Shown here: in pieces, positions 7,737 through 13,197 of the stretch
How the letters are laid out: every line of letters begins with the position of its first letter
Position numbering within the stretch: the stretch's first letter is position 1
NCBI GenBank assembly: GCA_964628455.1
Contig: CAZVPD010000046.1
Location: forward strand, 1 to 22,455
DNA: 22,455 nt
Origin: JAQVWU01 sp964628455
GTDB lineage: Bacteria; Bacillota; Clostridia; Oscillospirales; CAG-272
Direction: 5' to 3'
Notes under the pieces: model-generated
Databases searched by the model: none
Told to the model about the DNA's origin: nothing
The model's input: the letters and a program-made list of their open reading frames with translations, nothing else
Position numbers and translations under genes: made by a program

Positions 7737-8849
7737 ATGACGGGAAAACAGAAAATCGAAGCCGCCCTTTCTCCGGAGGGAACGCCGGAAGTCCCCGCGG
7801 TCATCTGCTATGAAGACATCTTTATCCGAGACCACTGGGATCAGATCACCGGCTGTCCGTGGTGGTACCGGTTTGATCCCTGTGTCGCGCATCAGATCGG
7901 GTGGCAGCGCGATTACATGAACAAGGCCCGCCTGGACTGGTTTATGCCGGACTTCGCCGTTACGGAACGGAACGAGGACCGTCTTTTCATCGATGTGAGG
8001 CCGGACGGAGTTTTCCTGACCGATAAAGCGACCGGTCTGGAGCGGATGCTTTCGAGACCGCCCGTAGGCGGCGACTGTTATATCCGTGAAAATCCCGCCG
8101 ATACCGTAGCGGAGATCGACAGGAGGCTTCCGGCTGTAGAATCGGCATCAAAGGCAGGGGATGACAGGATGCGCGGTCCGGCTTCACCTTTGCTGAAAGA
8201 ATTTAAGGACGTCTGTCCCCTGAGTTTTGTCGGGACTCCGTTAAACGACGTGTTTTTTCTGCTTGGATTCGAAGAGACCATGACCAAGATCATGCTGGAC
8301 CCCGGGCTTATCCGTTACGCGTGCGCGCGTTCTCTCGATTACTGCGTACGAAGCGTCAGGGAAGCTGCCGCCGCGGGTGCTTCCGGCGTTTTCGTGCAGG
8401 ACTGCTTCAGCGACATGATCTCGCCCGATGATTTCAAGGCCTTGAACCTGCGCTTTACGGTCCCGCTGATCGAAGAGATCCGTTCCCTCGGCATGAAGAG
8501 CATATTCTATTTCTGCGGGAATCCCGCCGGAAAACTCGGTTTTCTCCTTGATATCGGAGCCGATGCCCTGTCGCTGGAAGAGAGCAAAAAGAACTTCAGA
8601 ACACATATAGCCGATGTATCCGAATATGTGAACGGACGCTGCACCCTTCTCGGGAACCTTGACGCGATCGGAGTCCTGCAGGACAGCAGCGACGACCGGC
8701 TCCGCGCGGAGATAAAAAGGCAGCTGGCTGCGGGTGCGAAAAACAAAAGGCGCTTTATCATGAGCCTCGGAAGCCCCGTGACTCCGTCAACCCGTGCGGA
8801 CAGAGTCGGACTATACAGCGACATCGTGCATGAATCGGGTGTTTACTGA
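7737..8849 (+). CDS. URO-D / corrinoid-methyltransferase family protein with altered metal site
   Basis: The product is 370 residues. The frame is open further upstream, but ATG 7737 is preferred: GAGGTGG lies 6 nt before it and similarity begins there. The fold family is the uroporphyrinogen decarboxylase / MtaA-type TIM barrel, recognised from the C-terminal half: a GMKSIFYFCGNP strand, IGADALSLEESKK, then GRCTLLGNLDAIGVLQ and FIMSLGSPVTPSTRADRV. True URO-D proteins have an N-terminal arginine motif (RQAGRY), absent here. MtaA-type methyltransferases bind zinc with H-x-C and a later Cys; here those positions read Y-F-C and GS, so two of three ligands appear lost. It is therefore unlikely to be a heme enzyme or a standard zinc methyltransferase. 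A Trp-rich segment near residues 35-60 is notable. Substrate unknown. Nearest neighbour upstream is the sugar-binding operon, 209 bases away. Confidence 0.7.
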   Translation: MTGKQKIEAALSPEGTPEVPAVICYEDIFIRDHWDQITGCPWWYRFDPCVAHQIGWQRDYMNKARLDWFMPDFAVTERNEDRLFIDVRPDGVFLTDKATGLERMLSRPPVGGDCYIRENPADTVAEIDRRLPAVESASKAGDDRMRGPASPLLKEFKDVCPLSFVGTPLNDVFFLLGFEETMTKIMLDPGLIRYACARSLDYCVRSVREAAAAGASGVFVQDCFSDMISPDDFKALNLRFTVPLIEEIRSLGMKSIFYFCGNPAGKLGFLLDIGADALSLEESKKNFRTHIADVSEYVNGRCTLLGNLDAIGVLQDSSDDRLRAEIKRQLAAGAKNKRRFIMSLGSPVTPSTRADRVGLYSDIVHESGVY

Positions 8850-8918
8850 TTTTTTATCTTGTAGGATAATGCCCCGTTTCTGATGCGGGCAGGCACAGCC
8901 GTCACATCGATCCGAAAT

Positions 8919-9761
8919 TCACGACGGAAAAATGTCGGCGAAGCTGAACGCCTTTTCTTCACAGGCGTGCCAGGCGTATGCTTCATGATTCCGGACGGAG
9001 AAACACAGCATCTGCCCGTACATGCCGCCTTTGGCGTATATCCCGTTATGATTGCGTTCGGTAAATTCATACCCGCGTTCAAGGACCCGGCTGACCCATT
9101 CCTCCGAGACGATACGCTGACCGCCGAAGCTCCCGCCGCAGGCATAGACCCTGCCGAGTTTGACCATGTCCGATGTCCTGATGTACAGACCGGTAGCTCC
9201 CATGGTATACCCGTGCGGACAGCAGCTCCAGGCCAGCTCCCGGAATCCCAGCTTCCCGAACAGGACCGGACGCAGAAAGTCGACCAGCTTTTCTCCCGAT
9301 ATCTTTGTTACGATGCGTGACAGCAGATAAAAGGCCGCGTCGGTATACTGATAATGGCTGCCGGGCGCATAGGGCAGCGGCTCGGACAGCACGATCTGTA
9401 AAAAATCGTCGCTTGGATAATCGGCTGTGTTTTCAACGTCAATATCGAGAAATCCTCTGCCGAATCCGGCTTTATGCGTCATCAGGTGTTCAATGGTAAC
9501 CCGTTTCCAGCCCGGGTCGAAGTTTTCCGGAAAATCCCGTTCAAACAGGTCATAGACTTTATCCTCCTCGCAAAGCAGGTGCCGGTCCCGCAGCATTCCT
9601 ATTGCCGTAACGGTAAATGCCTTCGCTGCCGAATAACTGTTTGTACAGGAATTCGAGGGATTGAGACGTCGTTCGTATATTCCCGTATCATCCATGGAAG
9701 CTATCGTATAAATATGGAGCCCTTCGGATCTTGCTCTGTCCGCTATTCTGTCTGTAATCAT
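8919..9761 (-). CDS. Serine hydrolase, class C beta-lactamase-like family
   Basis: The product is about 280 residues if started at ATG 9761, which has GGGGAG at 5-nt spacing. The frame extends to ATG 9797, but its AGGAG is only 2 nt away, so the shorter start is preferred. The family hallmark S-x-x-K is present in NSYSAAKAFT, and the Tyr motif appears as YQYTDAAFYLL (Y-T-D where Y-x-N is common). The usual third motif (H/K-x-G) is not obvious; the C-terminus has GGMYGQ and AWHAC instead. These proteins are peptidases or esterases acting on cell-wall peptides or small esters. No signal peptide is visible, which suggests a cytoplasmic enzyme rather than a secreted penicillin-binding protein. 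It converges on the URO-D-like gene and follows the MerR gene on the same strand, but a strong terminator lies between. Confidence 0.75.
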   Translation of the reverse strand: MITDRIADRARSEGLHIYTIASMDDTGIYERRLNPSNSCTNSYSAAKAFTVTAIGMLRDRHLLCEEDKVYDLFERDFPENFDPGWKRVTIEHLMTHKAGFGRGFLDIDVENTADYPSDDFLQIVLSEPLPYAPGSHYQYTDAAFYLLSRIVTKISGEKLVDFLRPVLFGKLGFRELAWSCCPHGYTMGATGLYIRTSDMVKLGRVYACGGSFGGQRIVSEEWVSRVLERGYEFTERNHNGIYAKGGMYGQMLCFSVRNHEAYAWHACEEKAFSFADIFPS

Positions 9762-9830
9762 CTGATCTCCCCGTATTATCCCGAATTTTTTTTGCATATC
9801 TCCTGCGGAAACGACCGGCGGGATCGCCGG

Positions 9831-9873
9831 AATAAAAAAGCGGGGGTTGTCCGGCGGACGGATCCCCCGCCTT
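9831..9873 (-). terminator. Terminator after the MerR/TipAS gene, likely bidirectional
   Basis: GCGGGGG (9840-9846) pairs with CCCCCGC (9864-9870), with a further short GTCC/GGAC pairing inside. Read on the minus strand it is followed by CTTTTTTATT. On the plus strand it is followed by CTTTTATT. A second small perfect hairpin (CCGGCG with CGCCGG, 9815-9830) lies just beyond it in the minus direction. Confidence 0.8.
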
Positions 9874-10638
9874 TTATTCTTTCGCGCAGAAGATCTTCAC
9901 GGCGTCCCGCAGGAAGACGGCGCAGCCGGGAGCGATCTTCTCATAGTATGCCGTGAAGCGCTCGTCGTCCGCGTACATCTGCGCAAGGGCCATATGCGCC
10001 TCCGCACTGTAGGATCCGTCGGGCCAGTACAGACACAGCCATTTTTTGTGCAGGGCGCAGGCTTTCCGGGCGGTGTCGCCCGCGGGGTCGTTTGTCCGGA
10101 CGGCTTCTGCAAGAGCCAGGTTCAGTTCCCGGGACAGCTTTTCCGCACAGGCGGCTTTTTCTTCGGTCATTCCTTTGAACTTGTCGTTGGAAGCGCGGAC
10201 GGTTTCTTCCCCGTAGCGCTCCCGTATTTCCTTCCCGTATTTTTTCTCGTTTTCGTCAAGCATTTTCTGCCTGAACCCTTCGAATTTCTCTTTGTCCTTC
10301 ATAACGGTTTCCCCTTTCACGGAAGCAATGGTTTCTTTGACATTGTTTATCAGCAATTCGAGCTGCGTTTTGCGTTTCTGCAGTTCGGACAGATGATCCC
10401 GCAGCGCCTTCTCCCTGTCGTAGCCCGGATTTTCAAGCAGATTTTTTATTTCGTCCGGACTGACGCCGAGTTCTCTGTATAACAGGATCTGCTGCAGGAT
10501 GTCCGCGTGTCCGCTGTTATAGACGCGGTAGTTATTTTCGGCTCTTCCGGGCGACAGAAGGCCGATTTCATCATAATAACGCAGCGTGCGTGTCGATACG
10601 CCCGATAATTCTGCAAGCATACGGATGGAATAAGTCAC
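9874..10638 (-). CDS. MerR-family regulator with TipAS-type ligand-binding domain
   Basis: The 254-residue product starts at GTG 10638, preceded by GAGG at 7-nt spacing. Residues 1-70 are a MerR winged helix (YSIRMLAELSGVSTRTLRYYDEIGLLSP, then NNYRVY). Residues about 75-110 form the dimerising coiled coil. From about 120 the TipAS antibiotic-recognition domain follows (KYGKEIRERYG, then ALHKKWLCLYWPDGSYSAEAHMALAQMYADDERFTAYYEKIAPG near the end). Such proteins bind hydrophobic or thiopeptide-like compounds and activate promoters with overlong spacers by DNA distortion. Its own promoter has a 19-bp spacer, so positive autoregulation is likely. No efflux or resistance gene is adjacent; the nearest genes are a serine hydrolase (after a terminator) and RecQ (divergent). 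Confidence 0.92.
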   Translation of the reverse strand: MTYSIRMLAELSGVSTRTLRYYDEIGLLSPGRAENNYRVYNSGHADILQQILLYRELGVSPDEIKNLLENPGYDREKALRDHLSELQKRKTQLELLINNVKETIASVKGETVMKDKEKFEGFRQKMLDENEKKYGKEIRERYGEETVRASNDKFKGMTEEKAACAEKLSRELNLALAEAVRTNDPAGDTARKACALHKKWLCLYWPDGSYSAEAHMALAQMYADDERFTAYYEKIAPGCAVFLRDAVKIFCAKE

Positions 10639-10657
10639 CGGATCACCTCACGTGTCT

Positions 10658-10688
10658 ATTATAAACCATGACGCTGCGTGAATGTCAA
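10658..10688 (-). promoter_or_regulatory. MerR-type promoter with 19-bp spacer (autoregulatory)
   Basis: On the minus strand TTGACA (10688-10683) and TATAAT (10663-10658), both consensus, are separated by 19 bases instead of 17. The spacer holds ACGCAGCGT, a short dyad. This is the classic architecture of a MerR-activated promoter. It lies about 20 nt upstream of the GTG start of the MerR/TipAS gene. Confidence 0.8.
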
Positions 10689-10732
10689 TAGGTTCCGTAA
10701 AATTATTTTTACGGGTCCGGCATCTGATTTAC

Positions 10733-10761
10733 TTGAAAACAAACCGAAAAAATGATAGGAT
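10733..10761 (+). promoter_or_regulatory. Putative promoter for recQ
   Basis: TTGAAA (10733-10738), 17 bases, TAGGAT (10756-10761). The expected transcript start is near 10768, with AGGA (10796-10799) as the ribosome site before ATG 10806. TATAAA at 10761-10766 is an alternative -10, but at a poor distance. Confidence 0.5.
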
Positions 10762-10805
10762 ATAAAAAGCATGGCCCGTGCGGATAATCAACATAAAGGA
10801 ATAAC

Positions 10806-12629
10806 ATGCATAAATACGAACTGCTGAGAACTTTTTTCGGTCATACTGCTTTCAGGGACGGTCAGGAGAAGATCGTCGACACGCTGGCCGCGGGGAAAGA
10901 CGCGCTGTGCGTCATGCCGACCGGAGCGGGGAAGTCCGTCTGCTATCAGATCCCGGCGCTGCTGGGGGACGGGATCGCGCTTGTGGTCTCCCCCCTGATC
11001 TCGCTGATGAGGGATCAGGTCGGTTCCCTTGTTCAGAACGGGATCAAAGCCGCCTACATCAACAGTTCGCTGACTCCGGCGCAATACGCGACCGTGATCG
11101 CGCGGGCGGTTGAAGGAAGGTACAAGATCATCTATGTCGCTCCCGAAAGGCTGCTTGCGGGCGAATTCATCTCGTTCTGCCTCGGAAGCAGGATCTCTCT
11201 GATCGCCGTCGACGAGGCGCACTGCGTCTCGCAGTGGGGACAGGATTTCCGCCCGAGCTATCTCAGGATCGCGGAGTTCATCCGGAGGCTTCCGTACCGC
11301 CCGGCTGTCGGCGCTTTTACGGCGACGGCAACAAAAGAAGTCGGAAACGATATCATCCGGATTCTGGGACTCAGGGATCCCCTCGCGGTCAGCACCGGAT
11401 TCGACCGTAAAAACCTGTATTTCGGCGTGCGCCGTCCGAAGAAAAAAACCGATGAGCTTCTGCTTCTGCTGCGCGGATACAGGGGAAAATCCGGCATCGT
11501 ATACTGCTCCACCCGCAGGCAGGTCGAAGAGGTCTGCGACGCCCTGAACCGGGCGCGCTTTCCGGCGACGCGTTATCACGCGGGACTGAGCGCCGAAGAA
11601 CGGCTCGGGAATCAGGATGACTTCATCTTCGACCGAACTCCGGTCATCGTCGCGACCAATGCGTTCGGCATGGGCATCGACAAGTCGAACGTCTCTTTTG
11701 TCATCCATTATAACATGCCCAAAAACATCGAGAGTTACTATCAGGAAGCCGGACGCGCCGGACGCGACGGCGAAAAAGCGGACTGCATCCTCCTCTGGAG
11801 CGCCCGGGATGTACAGACACAGCTCTATTTTATCGAAAACGGCGACGAAAATCCGGAACTCGACGCGCAGACCAGGGAAAAGGTCAGGGAAGGAGACCGT
11901 CTGCGCCTGAAGCAGATGACCGCCTACTGCAGAACGGCCGACTGCCTCCGCGCGTTTATCCTGAATTATTTCGGGGAAAAGAGCGCGCACTTCTGCGGAA
12001 ACTGCTCAAACTGCCTGACGGAATTCAGGGAGGCAGATGTATCGGCGCAGGCCGTAAAGATCATAGGCTGCGTCTCTGACTGCGGACAGAGATACGGAAT
12101 AAAAATCATTTCGGACATTCTGAGGGGTCAGCAAAGTGAAAAGGTCCGGAATTACGGTCTCTTCAGACAGGCGTCCTTTGGCATCCTGGCCGGCTTTGCG
12201 GAAAATGAGCTTCGGGAGATCATCGGTTTTCTGCTTGCCGGCGGGTATCTCGGGACGGCGGATACGGCGTATCCCGTGCTGACGCTGACCGAAAAAGCCG
12301 TTTTATTCCTAAGGGACCCGGTCTTTCTGCCGATGAAGCGGCCTGCCTCTCATGTAAAAAAGTCCTATGCGGGAACGGCAGCGGGTCAGCCCGAAGATTT
12401 TTCCGCGGAGCTTTTGCTGAAGCTGAAGGAGCTTCGCAAGAAGATCGCGGATACCGAGGGTGTTCCGGCTTATGTCGTTTTCAGCGACGCGACACTCAGG
12501 GAGATGTGCGTTAAAAAGCCGGCTTCCGTGGAAGCCCTGCTTGATGTGTCCGGAGTCGGCCGGATCAAGCAGCAGAAATACGGCAGAAGGTTCGTCGAGG
12601 TCATCCGCGGCGCTGCGGACCGGAGCTGA
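10806..12629 (+). CDS. recQ: ATP-dependent DNA helicase RecQ
   Basis: The 607-residue product has the full RecQ layout. Residues 13-20 (HTAFRDGQ) are motif 0, MPTGAGKS (37-44) is the Walker A box, DEAH (136-139) is motif II, and FTATAT is motif III. The second RecA lobe carries GIVYCSTR, ATNAFGMGIDKSNV and YQEAGRAGRDG. A zinc module follows with Cys residues from about 375 (CRTADC, then CGNCSNC), then an RQC winged helix (about 410-490). An HRDC domain closes the protein (about 530-600, FSDATLREMCVKKPASVEALLDVSGVG). It unwinds DNA 3'-5' in recombination and repair in the cytoplasm. Length is normal and no key motif is missing. It is divergent from the MerR gene and followed by a terminator, so it is probably a single-gene unit. 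Confidence 0.97.
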   Translation: MHKYELLRTFFGHTAFRDGQEKIVDTLAAGKDALCVMPTGAGKSVCYQIPALLGDGIALVVSPLISLMRDQVGSLVQNGIKAAYINSSLTPAQYATVIARAVEGRYKIIYVAPERLLAGEFISFCLGSRISLIAVDEAHCVSQWGQDFRPSYLRIAEFIRRLPYRPAVGAFTATATKEVGNDIIRILGLRDPLAVSTGFDRKNLYFGVRRPKKKTDELLLLLRGYRGKSGIVYCSTRRQVEEVCDALNRARFPATRYHAGLSAEERLGNQDDFIFDRTPVIVATNAFGMGIDKSNVSFVIHYNMPKNIESYYQEAGRAGRDGEKADCILLWSARDVQTQLYFIENGDENPELDAQTREKVREGDRLRLKQMTAYCRTADCLRAFILNYFGEKSAHFCGNCSNCLTEFREADVSAQAVKIIGCVSDCGQRYGIKIISDILRGQQSEKVRNYGLFRQASFGILAGFAENELREIIGFLLAGGYLGTADTAYPVLTLTEKAVLFLRDPVFLPMKRPASHVKKSYAGTAAGQPEDFSAELLLKLKELRKKIADTEGVPAYVVFSDATLREMCVKKPASVEALLDVSGVGRIKQQKYGRRFVEVIRGAADRS

Positions 12630-12637
12630 AGGTCAAA

Positions 12638-12680
12638 GGCATCCGGCCGAGGCCGGTTGCCTGCAGCCGATATTCTTTTT
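12638..12680 (+). terminator. Terminator after recQ
   Basis: GGCATCCGGC (12638-12647) pairs with GCCGGTTGCC (12652-12661) with one mismatch and a short loop. A TTTTTT run follows about 14 nt later. The distance to the T-run is longer than usual, so efficiency is uncertain. Confidence 0.6.
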
Positions 12681-12686
12681 TCGTTT

Positions 12687-12699
12687 GTGATTAAGTTAC
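12687..12699 (+). promoter_or_regulatory. Predicted Crp/Fnr-type operator upstream of thioredoxin
   Basis: GTGATTAAGTTAC matches the operator at 16778-16790 (GTGATTAACTCAC) in 11 of 13 positions, including the whole GTGATTAA half. Its centre (12693) lies 29 nt before the first base of the -10 box at 12722. This is the same distance as in both other predicted sites and puts it near -41, the class II activator position. Confidence 0.65.
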
Positions 12700-12721
12700 T
12701 GAACCGGACGGAAAAACGGCG

Positions 12722-12727
12722 TATAAT
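12722..12727 (+). promoter_or_regulatory. -10 box of the thioredoxin promoter
   Basis: A perfect TATAAT. The hexamer 17 bases upstream (CTGAAC, 12699-12704) is a poor -35, as expected for an activator-dependent promoter. Transcription should begin near 12734, about 35 nt before the ATG. Confidence 0.7.
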
Positions 12728-12769
12728 AAGTCCATTCAATAAATATTTGATTTTAAAAGGAGATTTAAA

Positions 12770-13081
12770 ATGGCAGTAACGATTGTGACTAAAAAAAATT
12801 ACGAGCAGGAAGTTGTTAAATCTGACAAACCGGTACTGATCGATTTCTGGGCGTCCTGGTGCGGACCCTGCAGAATGCTTTCGCCTGTAGTCGATGAAAT
12901 TTCGGAAGAGACGACGACTGCCAAAATATGCAAGGTGAACGTCGATGAAGAGCCCGAACTCGCGGCTCAGTTTAAAGTGATGAGCATTCCGATGCTCGCG
13001 GTGGTCAAAAACGGCAAAGTCGTCAATACATCGGTCGGCGTAAAACCCAAAGCGGCCATTTTGAAATTGCTGAACGTTTAA
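12770..13081 (+). CDS. trxA: Thioredoxin
   Basis: The 103-residue product starts at ATG 12770 with AAGGAG 7 nt upstream. It has the WCGPC redox site (Cys31, Cys34), the DFWASWCGPC strand-helix junction and the conserved cis-proline in SIPML. It is a cytoplasmic dithiol reductase for disulfides and persulfides. It is short and of standard length. The gene is followed after 116 bases by the multidomain CoA-disulfide reductase / rhodanese / TusA / DsrE-like protein, and an operator shared with the ferredoxin-crp and permease promoters lies upstream. This suggests a role in sulfur or thiol handling rather than as the general housekeeping thioredoxin, although that role cannot be excluded. No thioredoxin reductase gene is in the window. 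Confidence 0.95.
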   Translation: MAVTIVTKKNYEQEVVKSDKPVLIDFWASWCGPCRMLSPVVDEISEETTTAKICKVNVDEEPELAAQFKVMSIPMLAVVKNGKVVNTSVGVKPKAAILKLLNV

Positions 13082-13087
13082 AAGGCA

Positions 13088-13130
13088 GTGAGAGGAATGT
13101 TCCGGTGAGAGGAAGATTCCTCTCACTTTT
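13088..13130 (+). terminator. Terminator with an alternative upstream strand, between trxA and the multidomain oxidoreductase
   Basis: GTGAGAGGAA occurs twice (13088-13097 and 13105-13114), and its exact complement TTCCTCTCAC follows once (13117-13126), then TTTT. The second copy makes a compact hairpin with the T-run. The first copy could pair with the same strand over a longer loop. It may partly terminate thioredoxin transcripts or allow regulated readthrough into the next gene. Confidence 0.6.
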
Positions 13131-13197
13131 CACGAGAGGACACGGGGCTGCATAACCTTACAAATATCAATCCATATTATAATCGGAGGGGAATCGA

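Noticed and set aside
8843..9145. A 100-codon minus-strand frame overlapping the end of the serine hydrolase, as a frameshifted tail
   Set aside because: The hydrolase ends at a plausible family C-terminus and the other frame has Arg/Ser/Pro-rich shadow composition.
13178..13183. TATAAT upstream of the oxidoreductase as its promoter
   Set aside because: No acceptable -35, no operator at the 29-nt distance, and the transcript start would fall on the ribosome site.
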